Positions 1-10,649 of a stretch of DNA of 64,000 nt are shown piece by piece. The stretch is from positions 15,216,953-15,280,952 of the forward strand of contig NC_088324.1 of NCBI RefSeq assembly GCF_910592395.1, read 5' to 3'. Made by a program: the position numbers and the translations under genes. How positions within the stretch are numbered: position 1 is the stretch's first letter; each line of letters begins with the position of its first letter. The notes under the pieces are model-generated. The model worked only from the letters and a program-made list of their open reading frames with translations. It did no database searches and was not told the DNA's origin. The stretch is from Lineus longissimus. Lineage: Eukaryota > Nemertea > Pilidiophora > Heteronemertea > Lineidae.

Positions 1-715
1 TTGCCAAAAGCAAAGTAATGTACAGTTTCTTTTGCATGTTTTATAGCGAGTTCTGCGAAAAAATACTTACAAATTTGTTGTCAACTCCTAGCCAGAGAAT
101 TGGCCAGACTGCGTTGTTTCCAAACCTTTCTTTTGCTTTCAGTACTGTGGGAACTTGTGCTTGAGAGAACTACTTCCGTGCATGCAGTTACTCCCTGGTC
201 TATAATGGTCAAATGTGACCTCTCTACATGTTCTTGTGTACCATAACTTTTCCGTTCCAATAACATTCTTCAATAACACTATTAAACTATTGTTGACAAA
301 TCATTAGTTGCTTTTATATGTTGAGTTTAGTACAGATTTGTTGTGTTGCCCTGTCGTCGCATCTAGACAGCTTTGGAGGAATCGTTGGTCGCAGGTTTTC
401 TGATCCCACGAGACTGGTTGTACCCAATATCTACCAGACAAATCTTTGAGATGACAGGACAGCCTACGCCACAACGAACCTCTTCCAGCTGGTTATCTGG
501 TCAGGTTGGGAAGACATTGACAAAACCTTCAAAGGGTCCTTTAGCTGTACACGACAACATTACACTTGCGTTCTACATGGGTGATACAAGACAACTGATT
601 TGGTTGTACCATCGTAATCATCTCACAAGGACGGACAATGGAACAACCAACATCTGCCAGCTGGTATATCTGATCTCACGAGACTGGTTGTACCCAATAT
701 CTAGCTGACAACTCT
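1..715. other. Intergenic or intronic DNA with a short direct repeat
   Basis: I see no convincing exon here. A segment of about 35 bp (a cacgagactggttgtaccca word and its flanks) occurs twice, near 403-440 and 671-710, in direct orientation. The 111-codon open frame across 373-708 is largely created by this repeat and has no recognisable domain. Confidence 0.5.
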
Positions 716-921
716 TTAACACCTTCAGCGCCGAACCACGTTGATCTGCGTGGCCTAAATCCCCTCCTCCTTTGAGCTGGTTATCGGAGTCTCATGGACT
801 TCATGAAAGAACTACGCCATCGCCATCTTCAGGGCAAGGGAGGAACTGAAAAGACAAGAAAGGTCTTTTCAGTTCCTCCTTTGCCCTGAAGATGGCGATG
901 GCGTAGTTCTTTCATGAAGTC
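716..921. repeat. Foldback element, near-perfect 59-bp stem
   Basis: Positions 797-855 and 863-921 are inverted copies of each other (58 of 59 bases pair, the exception being a G-T) around a 7-base spacer. The flanking 716-796 segment plus the left arm recur in reverse orientation at 9,293 down to about 9,101, so this is a dispersed foldback or MITE family and not a one-off hairpin. No coding sequence and no clear target-site duplication are visible. Confidence 0.85.
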
Positions 922-1441
922 ATTTAAAGTTCTGAACAGACACCTGCCATTGATATAGCCTGATGGCTGCTAGCTAGCTGATCGTGGTGGGGAAAAAAAC
1001 ACGATTTGACCAGCCATAACTCTCAGCTGGACAGGCGGAGCAGCATAAGCTATCAATTCATCTGAGCGCACCCAACGTACGCGAAAACGGACCAATTTCA
1101 ATTGCTCGGTGCGCCAACTTCAACTTGAATTAAAAAAAAAATTGCCATGTGTGAATACTACTGGCTATAAATTTCAACAATCATGTTACGTCACGTAGAC
1201 TCGTTTAAAAATACCACAAAAGCCAAGTTTCCGCGAAGTTATGTCACTTGTTGCCCGACTCCTGTTCACCCGACCGTGACCAGTATTTGACCAATCAGCT
1301 TTATATGGTGAGCATTTTCGTGTATGGGTCAATGAAGTTGATTGAAAATCACAATTTGAATAGATGAGTGGTTTGGTAACCTCTCTGACGTAACGTACTC
1401 AATACGGGGCGTTGAATTTGGCTGTGCTCCTGGTATGACAG

Positions 1442-4400
1442 ACCGGTTTTGGGAACACAAGCGTTCAGTTGTGTCGACGCCAAGTCGAAGCACTGGTTCA
1501 ACATTGGTAAGTTCAGCCTGATTTCTCCACAACTTTTTCTCCCTAAATTTTGCAACTATTGTCTGATACAATGTACAATCTTATCTTATCTTTTCATTTT
1601 CATTTCTTGCAGACGCCAGACACGTTGTCCTGTCTAGCACACCACGTGCTGCCCAACTGGTTTATCACAAGATACGACGTGAACACCACCATGGTGAGTT
1701 ATTATTCTCTATCGAAACTTCCTTGATCGCACATACATGTATTCTTTTGAAACTTCTCATCTGTGCAGCAGTGGCGGATCCAGAAATTTGGGAAAGAAGC
1801 GGGGGGGGGGGGGCGCTGCCCGACCAATGAGAACTCATTATAGAGCCGAAGGTGCAATCCTGAAAATGAGGGGGAGGGCTTGTAAAAATCTTGACTTCTT
1901 TAGGAGAGGTGCCCTAAAAATTCATTTCTATGAGAAAAAGGGATGACTCATGCGGGACCCCTAAATCCGCTACTGCTATCCAGAATATTTTCATACGCGG
2001 CTCAGCTGACCTTTGAAAGGAGGACACTGTTGGCCCATACCCTATCTATGGTACTATATCGTTCTGGCAGCAAGAAAATGAGACGATCGGTCATGTCTGC
2101 CATGTTTTATGACGTCACACGCCACGTGCTTGGCGCAATGTGTCACGTGCTCATAACACATTCTATCTCTGAACCAATCAGCCATTGATACTGTTACATG
2201 TGATATGTATGATGAGGAACTTGACTGGATCAGAAAGATAAGGCATACAATCGAAGTAGTTCAGAGACATTTACCTGAAGACATGGCAGAAATTACCAAT
2301 CGTCTCATTTTACCTCTGTGCTGCCAACAATGCGACGATCGAGGATCAATCGGAGATCAGCATCCCAGAGCTTTGATAAACCCTGCCAGTTGTTACCCGG
2401 CTTGTGTTATGAAATGACCATGGTTTAGTGATACCCCCTCTTGTATTCAGTGGTATTAAAGGGACAACTGTGGTATGAGATATGGTGGTTTTCCTTTAAA
2501 AATGGCTCCCAGTAGAACCGTGACTTTTTAGTCCAAACAGGAAAATTGAAATACATCATTGAACTGCAATAAACAGTGCACAAAAACTGGGTGTAACCTT
2601 AGGCCTGCCTGAATTTCACAGGTCATGTCCAAAACTGCCTCGCACACTGGCGAAAATCGTTATTTGAGATAAGTGGCGGCGCATGGTGGCAATCATAGGT
2701 ATTATCCTCCTGGCCAGGGAAATCCCACGCCCAGGTTGTCCCTTTAAAGCTGACATGCATGCATAAAAACCCTTATGGCCAAATTAGAAAAGACGGAAAG
2801 AATGTAGTGGCGAGGGTTCCGAGGTCGAACCCGCTCGAGGAATATTTTTTATTTTTTTCTTTCTCTGTGACCTGTCTCGTCAATGAACTTGTGTTTGTGC
2901 AGTCAAGTGAGACCTGTCGCTGGGTGTCTATCATGTTTCAAGTGCAGTTGGTCGTTTGGTGGTCGGGCGTTTGTGTTTTCTAACTTGGTCGTTTGGGTTT
3001 TTATGCATGTCATGTCAGCTTTAAGTATGTTTTCGCGTGGTCACGAAGATGATAAATGTGAATAATGACACCAATGCATTGGCCCTGCGGTCACGTGGTG
3101 GCTTTCAAAGATATCCTTGTGCCGTCGTTGGAAGCTGCTGAAAGCCACAGCAAACCAGCAGCAAACAAAATACTTAGGCTACTTAAAATTTCTTTCGGGA
3201 GCAGTTATAATCTGGTCACCATTGAATTTTACCTACAGCCCCTATACAAGTATAAAGATGGTGTGCGAAGATAAATGTCGGCCATTTTGTTACTATTTTA
3301 ATATCTAACTGTATACGCCTGCTTAACCTTCTGCGAATTTTTTTCCTGAACCTTTCGGGCAGTGCAGTGTACATTTGTACACAGGTTCTCAGCCAATCAG
3401 AATCCGATAAATCTGTGTCGTCATCGCGGCGTCATCATGAAACAAGTAAGCTTGTAGTATTGTTTTGTGCTTGTTAATCAAATTTGAAGTACACAGTATC
3501 AAAATATACTGGGGGAAGACCATACACACGAGGCAGTATCGAAAGACAAGTCTCATTGCAGAGAAACATATTCCTACTGGAGGAAGACCATTCACATGAG
3601 ACAAGTCTCATTGTATATTCATACTTAATATGATATCTAAAGGACTATCCCTTGGATCTTGGAGATGGGCTATTGTTATTGTCCTTTCTGTTGGTATGTT
3701 GCAGAAATAACTCAAATATCTAAAATCTAAATAACAAGGGAAAAGAAACGCGTTATAAAAATAAAATATAAAGAATAAAAAAGAAAAATGTTGTCCACAA
3801 CCGGATTCGAACTCGCGACCTTTGGATCGAACATCGTAATCTGCAATTTCTGACGAGCGCTCTACCAACTGCTCTAAAGTTTCTATGACTTCTGACGTCA
3901 TTTATTTGTCGAAATCTGATTGGCTGAAAGTCCCTGTACAAATGTACACTATAGTGCCCCAAAGTTCAGGAAAAAAAATTCGCTACCCGCCCTTTTCAGA
4001 TAAAGAGTTAGCCCATCTATCACTTCGATCTATCTACCGTAGCTGTCATGGCCAATACTTTTTCTTTCAGAAGCCCCGACGTCCCTTGAACTTTCAAGAA
4101 ATGGTTGGGTTTGGTCAAGGGACTGGTATTGGATCTGATATATTATCATAATTGTCACACCCTTTCGCTAAATATGAGGTCTTAAAAATGCTTGGTATTG
4201 CTCCTTGTGAGGTGTTACCCAACGTTAATGACGCCTGTCTGTATAAGTGGTACATACTTGACACCTATGGCGAAGGATGAGCCAGTTATTTTCGAGTTTG
4301 TACTTTGGGTGCATCTCGTTCCTCGGGTTGCATTGCGCCCGCGACCCCATAGGAGTTCCTGGTCTTGTCTTTTCGCCCCCAACCCCGATAAACTCTGTGT

Positions 4401-5972
4401 GCCGTGAACGAATGCTCATCAGGTCGACAGTTATTTGACGACGTAAATCCATCCATATTAACTGGCGCTGCGGCTGCGCTCAATAGACTCCGTTGGGGAG
4501 TCTGAGCCTGATGGGGTGTACCAGTCCAGCCGGTTATACCCGGTTGGTACGCTCTATGATATGGATCTCCAGCCACCTGTCAGCTAGGGGCAGACCCCAG
4601 TGTCTCAACCCTGGGTCTCAGAGGCGGTAACTTCTAGTCAGGCAGCGCGCTATGTCTGGTTAGGCGACATGGGTTACCAGGGCATCCACAGCCAAAATGG
4701 TTTGCACATGGAGGTCATCGCGACCGACTTGTGAGGGGGAAGAAGTGATGTCCATGGCGGTTTCAAATTGATCTGACGACCCCCGCGTCTTTGGACTGGA
4801 GGGGTTCATGTGGCCAAATCCTGTCAGCTAAATCCTATCGTTAGCATCATTCGCGGTACATGGAAACCAAGGGCATGGAACCCTTTTTTGTCTTGGTTTA
4901 ATTTCTCTGAGGATTTCAATGATGATATATATATTTAGATCCACAGGTATAGTCGGTACATGTGGCGACTCGCCACATGAACATTTAAAATTTTTTTTTC
5001 GAGCATTGTAAAAAGTTATGAGAATAAATTTCCTCTTTGGACGTGTTTTTTTTTAACCAGAATGACAATCAAAAGTTTGTCACTGGAGAATTTCCCCATC
5101 CCCCACCCAGCCCTAGAATAATATACAGACTAAATAGTATATTTGGACTGTACTGGTAATATAGGTCAGTCACGAAAAATAAAATATATATTGGACTGTA
5201 CTGGTAATATAGGTCAGTCACGAAGAATAGAATGATATTGGACTGTACTGGTAATAGAGGTCAGTCAAAAAAAAGAAATATATATTGGACTGTACTGGTA
5301 ATATAGGTCAGTCACGAAAATATCTGAAAGTCTGTGCCCCATTGTTGACGAATATAATATCGTGAGGACTTTATCAATAGTCACGGTCCCTGGCCCCTCC
5401 CACATAAAAATCATTAGCAAGGTCACTGCAGGCAATAGCTTCAGCATTGTTATTGTATAAACGTGTCTTAAACATTATAAACGGCCCTATTTGTGGGGTT
5501 ACATTGGGTTCTTGCTGGGGTAATGATGTCCATGTCCGATTCTGCGTTTTGTGGACTTGTAAATCAGTCCAGCAGTGACATTGCGTTTTGTGGACATGTA
5601 AGTCTGTCCCGCAGTACCAAGTTTCACCCCAGCAATTACCAATAAGACCTGCACGTGACCTTAAAGTAAATAGCTATGCAAGTGTGGTCGAGACAAAACG
5701 CGATGTATTCATTAGAAGAAGGAAATCTACGAAGAGGAGCTGGAACTGTCTGTCCAGCTCTCGTTTATGAAACAGTGGGCGATTTGAAAGACGTCTCCTG
5801 AACAGATCGCCCATTGTTCACTGAAGCAGCATTCGAATTGTCTCCAATTTTTTCAGGTGGATTGCTCCATCTCGTGTGGTTTCGCTGTCCCGTCCCAAGA
5901 ATCGAGCCAATGCGACCGAGGCCACTTCTGAGAGACAAATATTCAGGATGCCAGATTTGTGGAACACATGAG
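1442..5972 (+). CDS. Candidate exons of a THEG-like repeat protein (tentative)
   Basis: Four open, splice-flanked segments can be joined in phase: 1442-1506 (donor gtaagt), 1613-1693 (acceptor tttcttgcag, donor gtgagt), 4071-4113 (acceptor tttctttcag, weak donor gtcaag) and 5857-5972 (acceptor ttttttcag, ending in a TGA at 5969-5971). The second segment encodes STPRAAQLVYHK and the last PSRVVSLSRPKNR. These resemble the SPR-x-x-x-L-x-x-PK repeat of testicular haploid expressed gene (THEG) proteins. No start codon or 5' exon is defined, and the third segment is the weakest link. An alternative continuation of exon 2 is the open segment at 2182-2417. Treat this as a set of candidate exons, possibly a gene remnant among transposons. 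Confidence 0.25.
1769..1975. mobile_element. hAT-type MITE (207 bp)
   Basis: The element starts CAGTGGCGGATCCAG and ends CTAAATCCGCTACTG; these ends match as imperfect terminal inverted repeats (three differences in 15). The 8 bases on each side, ctgtgcag (1761-1768) and ctatccag (1976-1983), agree at six of eight positions, as expected for a decayed 8-bp hAT target duplication. A poly-G run lies at 1801-1813. It contains no transposase and is non-autonomous. Confidence 0.7.
2182..2417 (+). other. Unidentified open segment, possible terminal exon
   Basis: A segment preceded by a pyrimidine-containing acceptor (ending caatcag at 2181) is open to a TGA at 2415-2417. It encodes a charged, helix-like stretch beginning DMYDEELDWIRKIRHTI and then a Cys-rich end. 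The phase is compatible with the donor at 1693. I recognise no family; it could equally be a chance open frame. Confidence 0.25.
2456..2747. mobile_element. TTAA-flanked MITE, copy A
   Basis: The ends read TTAAAGGGACAAC (2456-2468) and its inverse GTTGTCCCTTTAA ending at 2747. Flanking TTAA is the target site of piggyBac-type transposases. No open frame of note lies inside, so it is non-autonomous. Confidence 0.6.
2744..3024. mobile_element. TTAA-flanked MITE, copy B, abutting copy A
   Basis: The ends are TTAA followed by AGCTGACATGCATGCATAAA (from 2748) and the matching inverted sequence ending CATGTCAGCT then TTAA (3021-3024). The inverted repeat is about 27 bp. Its left TTAA (2744-2747) is also the right TTAA of the preceding element, so the two lie back to back on one target site. 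Confidence 0.6.
3333..3983. mobile_element. 650-bp foldback element with about 75-bp terminal inverted repeats
   Basis: The left end (3333-3411) and the reverse complement of the right end (about 3909-3983) align with few differences. Both start gcgaattttttt, share cctgaac and gtgtacatttgtaca, and continue through cagccaatcag. Inside, an approximately 50-bp segment with tactggaggaagacca is imperfectly duplicated (about 3510-3625), and a tRNA-like sequence lies next to the right arm. No transposase is visible. No target-site duplication could be fixed. Confidence 0.7.
3789..3880 (-). ncRNA. tRNA-like sequence (SINE head or tRNA pseudogene)
   Basis: On the minus strand there is an A-box-like stretch (gagcagttggtagagcgc) followed at tRNA-like spacing by a B-box-like stretch (gagttcgaatccggttgt). 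The D-stem bases do not pair (GAGC against GAGC) and no acceptor stem can be drawn, so it is not a functional tRNA gene. It is best read as a tRNA-derived SINE fragment inside the foldback element. Confidence 0.5.
4140..5142. other. No gene recognised; possible degraded repeat
   Basis: The 4,440-4,850 part is GC-richer than its surroundings and looks like repeat-derived DNA, but I cannot name a family and see no conserved open frame. The remainder is AT-rich with homopolymer runs. Confidence 0.35.
5143..5322. repeat. Tandem repeat, four copies of a 47-48 bp unit
   Basis: The unit starts ttggactgtactggtaata and recurs at 5143, 5191, 5238 and 5285. The units differ at a few bases and in the length of the A-rich tail; the last copy is truncated. 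Confidence 0.9.
5541..5620. repeat. Short tandem duplication, two copies of about 40 bp
   Basis: A gcgttttgtggac word followed by a tgtaa..cagt tail occurs twice in tandem in this interval with several substitutions. No coding potential is seen. Confidence 0.5.
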
Positions 5973-7194
5973 GTAAATGAGATAAAATTCGATATGCTGG
6001 CTACAGTTCAAGGCTTTAGATCCGTCATCATGTGACTGATATTGGGACAAACCCGAGGCAGGTTGACCACCATTGCCTGACAATTCAATTTAATTGATTC
6101 ATCTTATTAGTGCCAACGAGGCTGTCACAGACATAAACATGTTTATAGACATATTACTGATATGCTTTAATAGAAGATTTTTAAAAAAAACGTCATGAAA
6201 AATGATCAAATACTTCAATTTCTTAAATTGAATATTTCAATGTTTCTTGGTATCTAAATCTTCCCTTTCTATTCCAGGCCAGTAGTCAAGAGCCATGATC
6301 AGGGAACAGCAGTTCCCAACGGAATTGACCCTTTTCTTGTTGTAATTCATGCTGTTGGCTCAGAATGGGTTGACACTCGCCTGTTTTCGACCCTGAAAAT
6401 TCAACATCGAACATTGTTACTCTTTGTTAAAAGTGAACCTTGCAAAATATGTGCTTATTCCTGAAATCAATAGCACTTCATGTATGTACTCGCTGATCCA
6501 GAATATTGCTATTTCTTGTTCCGTTTTCAATGTGGCAATCCATTTACCGTATCTGAGCTATTTCACAGCACAAGAAGTGCAACATTACAGCAATGGAGCT
6601 ATTTCTTCATCACGGCAAAAATGTGTTTCTACATTGTTTTACTCAAATGATGCATGGATGAGCCTTATTGATATATTTGTTTTCAAGAGGAATTGGTTGT
6701 AGGTTTTCTTTCTTTTTTCTTAAGGCAGGCCTAATTTAACAGAAGGCCTAAATTTTAGGTAGGATATTATTTCTACTATAGGCCCATATCAGTTTTGAGA
6801 TCAATTTCCTCTTGAAGACAATAAACGTCAATCGAGTCTCGGCACCATTTTGATTGGGCGGTTTTGGGCTAAAATACAGTACAAGAGAATGCTCCATTGG
6901 TGTTAACAGAATATGTCATTGTTTTGGTCAGCAAGCAGTTCTTGCCACCTTGAAAGCGGTCACGGTTACTTACGACTTGTACATTGTTCAATTGTTATTA
7001 TGCTATTGTCATTTGCCTTTGCCCCCCCCCCCCCCCCTCCTTATCGACACTCACAGTGCACCACCCTCCATCCCATGCCCCGCATGCGCACTGACCCAAC
7101 ATCTGATCCCTTGACACGCTTGCTCAAGCGGCTCAAGCGGCGTCAGCAGTATCAACGTTGTGTTATTGTATTCCAAGTTTTGCATTATTCATAT

Positions 7195-7795
7195 GTATGT
7201 ACTTGCCAAATAAATGTTGTCATATCATAACCTTCGTCTCTTGTCCTTCGGTCAATAAGTGTGCGGATCACTCTCAACAAGTTCGATAAACACACTACAC
7301 TATCTTCACGTGCAACAATTTACGGTCAGCCTTTTCTGATTCCGCATGCCGGCCACTAATTCTAAGTTTTGTAGTATATATTATGTATTTGCCCAATAAA
7401 AGTTGCCATATCATCAGGCTTTGTCTCTTGTCCTTCGGTCTCTCAGCGTGGGGGACACTCTCGAAAAGTTAGATTTATGCACTTACCAAACGACACCAAA
7501 TGCACCTTCCTCACCAAAATACCTCACGCCTGCTGACAGGGACGAAATATCCCAGAGTCTATACCGTAACTTAATTTGCATCCCGTTCAATCCAGAATGA
7601 CATATCATCAGCCTTTGTCTCTTGTCCTTCGGTCTCTCAGCTTGGGGGACACTCTCGAAAAGTGAGATTTATGCACTTACCAAATGCACCTTCTTCACCA
7701 AAAATACCTCACGCCTGCGGTCAGGGACGAAATAGCCAGAGTCTGTACCGTAACTTAATTTGCATCCCGTTTCAACCCCGAATGAGATAGCCAAC
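7195..7795. repeat. Direct duplication of about 195 bp plus a third partial copy
   Basis: The block at about 7,405-7,600 (ctttgtctcttgtccttcgg, then a ctctcgaaaagt word, then cctcacgcctgc, then taacttaatttgcatcccgt) is repeated at about 7,603-7,790. A partial copy of the left part lies at about 7,210-7,290. AATAAA hexamers at 7209-7214 and 7395-7400 come from the duplicated left edge and look like a copied transcript 3' end. Confidence 0.8.
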
Positions 7796-9094
7796 TTGTA
7801 TGTAAGCAGTTGACGATCGAGAAGAAGACCGTTTTTCCAAGCCTTGCGGAGACCAACGTCTATGTATGACGACAGTTCTGAAGAGCTCTGTCTGGTTTCC
7901 TATATCTGTATAGCCATCATGGTATCAATGATTGAGCCGATTTACGAATATCGCGTAACTGAACTTAAGCAGGATTTCATGACACCACAGACCATCTTTC
8001 ATACATCTTCACTCGTGAGGGTTTGCAAAATCTGCCTAGATAAAAAAAATTTACTGACAAAGTCCCATTTCTCCACTACTCACGGAAAATAACTGGCGCT
8101 CAATGTGTGTATCTATGTGTCCCTGGAGTTCGACGGATGTGACATTACAGAGCGTCCGATTTAGTCTCGTAAAGAGACGCGAATTATTCCCGGACATTCA
8201 AACTTGTGTTGTATCCTATCCTTACGATGTATGGTTATCCCTAAAGATGTGCTAAAAGCCTGCATCTTTAGTATTGGATGAGGCATCCTGCAGACAGTCC
8301 GCTGTACGCTCTTAAGACACTGACACCCAATCTCTGCCCAGAGTAACCCGTGCTTAGAGTAACTGGTAAACCACAATCGTCACTTGAAGACAAAGCATTT
8401 GCTGGTGTTTATTCATATCATCTCCTCAAACACTGCTCGAGTACTTCTTGGGTGGTACCTGGTTCGAGACAACTAACTGAGCTATAATTAACCTGAAGTG
8501 CTATTTGATGAGGGCACATGAGCTTTGTCCCTTTAGTTCGAAGGATGTGACACCTCACAGTGTCCAATGCAGCTCCATGAGAGAAAAGGACACTAATACA
8601 TTCACAGGACTTTCAAACTGCTGGGAGCGTCCCTACAGAAGTCTGACAAGACCACTAATGAATATTAATAGGTTGGAGGGTCGAGGCCTATCAATTAGAC
8701 GAGTGCATGTTTTTAACTCTCAAGTAAATATTTGGAGAGGTATTGAAAAAATATTTGCTGTGGCAAGTCTACAGATATAAAGAAATTATTTGATGAAAAA
8801 ATTAATTTCGAATTTTGCTAATTGGGTAATAGGGGGCGTGTTTTGAGTTTTTTCTGCCAGTTGGCTGAAAAGAGTGGAAATATCAAAGTCTGTCTAATTT
8901 GTCGATTATCAAAAAATTTCCGTGGTCAACCACCAGTTTATTTTTCACCATTTACTTGCCCGACTGTCCGGAATAACATAATCTAAATTTCAGATTCACA
9001 ACCGCACGCAGTATTTGATGCGTCGCGTTCAAACATTGACAATTTAACTGCTAAAAGGCTTAAAAAATCAATTGTGGTCTTGTCTCGCGGTGAA
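7796..9094. other. No gene recognised; diverged repeats
   Basis: Two diverged copies of a segment with tccctttagttcgaaggatg and tgtgac words lie near 8,110-8,180 and 8,515-8,600. A lone arm (8393-8421) matches the stem of the hairpin in the last DROSHA intron. No convincing exon is seen. Confidence 0.4.
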
Positions 9095-9293
9095 GCGGAC
9101 AACTACGCCATCTTCAGTGCAAGGCAGGAACTGAAAGTACCGTGAAAATACCGTTTGGTCTTTTCAGTTCCTACTTTGCCCTGAAGATGGCGATGGCGTA
9201 GTTCCTTCATGAAGTCCATGAGACTCCGATAACCAGCTCAAGGAGGGGATTTGGGCTTCGTAGATCTACGTAGTTCGGCGCTGAAGGTGTTAA
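9095..9293. repeat. Foldback element, inverted second copy
   Basis: This is the reverse complement of the 716-921 element with substitutions. The arms around 9101-9135 and 9162-9203 pair (aactacgccatc against gatggcgtagtt), and the outer flank runs to 9293. Compared with the first copy the stem is interrupted and the loop longer. Confidence 0.8.
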
Positions 9294-9514
9294 GTACAAC
9301 TTGAGTACTACTTGGGACCACAGTCATCTTAGAAGACTGGTGAATCCTCCCAAAGTCCTTTCTCTTATGCAGAACGTGCTACCAAAAATACATCAATATA
9401 GCCAGGTCAGGACCAGGCTTGGCCCAGGGTGGCTCACAGACCTTGGGCAGCCAGGTGTGGGCCAGGTCACATTTTTCCTTTGCTTGGACCTTCACATAAG
9501 AAAGACAAGACAGC

Positions 9515-10649
9515 TCTACAAAAAAACGACAAAATTTATTTTCTTTTGATATGTACAGGAATCGAACCATTTTAATCAGGTTACAACACAATATGATACT
9601 ATGTGACACATTAAAACCATTCTATGAGTGCCTTGTCACCACAAGTCCTACAGGGTTTTACAGCACAGTGAATGTTTCAGTATTCTTAGCTTTGATAGAC
9701 AGCCCATCTAAAGAGTAATGAGAATGTATCGGAGTACAGTCATCAAATGTCATCTACATGTGTACATACGTCTACATGTACTTAGTTTTGTACACGAAGA
9801 AAATCACCTTCCTATGAGACTTTTAAAACCAACTGAATGAATTTATTCAAGAACTAATCTAAAGAGTGAATGGATACGAACATAAACAGATGTGAACATG
9901 TCGACAATCGTTCAACTTCAAAGTAAGCAGCTTATTATACAATTGAAGTACAGTACATACATAAAACCTAGCTCAGCATGTCATTGTCCTTACCAAATTG
10001 ACCAACTTATAGCAACAGGTATGCCTTTGCAAACTTGTCTTCCACATCAGAGGATCAGTTTGACAAAATGCTAGGAATGTCCCGTCGGCCCAGGGCAAAT
10101 TGTGATTCTAAACACTGATCAACTTGCACTTCCAGACAAGAACAATTCTAGACATGGACCCTTTTAACTGATAATTTAGACATGATTTACATCAATAACG
10201 AAATTCAACAGGCAGAACTTCACAAGATCCATATATTACACTATTAAAAGCACCAAACACAATATCATACATATAACTTAAGCAATTCATTGCTATGGAG
10301 TGGTTCCAATGAGAAATGAGAGGATCCAACTTATCATCACGATTAGTCTTGCGCACAACATATACATTTAGCCATAGTCGTAATTGTTTGATAAATTTTG
10401 TCATTCCATGAACTACTTCTCCAGTTCATTGAATTGGAACAGCCAAAATCAACAGTGTCTTTGCACAGAAGAAGTCCTCACACATTTCCACAGTCTCTGA
10501 CCAAGTATAAGACCTAAACAACAGTCAAAGGCCCTCAGAGATCAAAAAGAGGAACCTCAGAGGTCCAGTCACATCAATGGCAATCCACACTCATTCACAA
10601 CATGTATTTTCCTAATCTGGACTCTCCTAGTAAGAATTTGGCCTGTTCG
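9515..10649 (-). other. Probable 3' UTR of DROSHA
   Basis: This AT-rich, non-coding stretch lies downstream of the DROSHA stop codon. AATAAA signals on the minus strand lie at 9535-9540 and 9842-9847, giving a 3' UTR of about 0.8 or 1.1 kb. The real end is inferred, not seen. Confidence 0.5.

Noticed and set aside
3789-3880. Functional tRNA gene
   Set aside because: Boxes A and B are recognisable but the D stem does not pair and no acceptor stem can be formed.
5143-5322. CRISPR-like repeat array
   Set aside because: The whole 47-48 bp unit repeats without unique spacers and the context is animal DNA.
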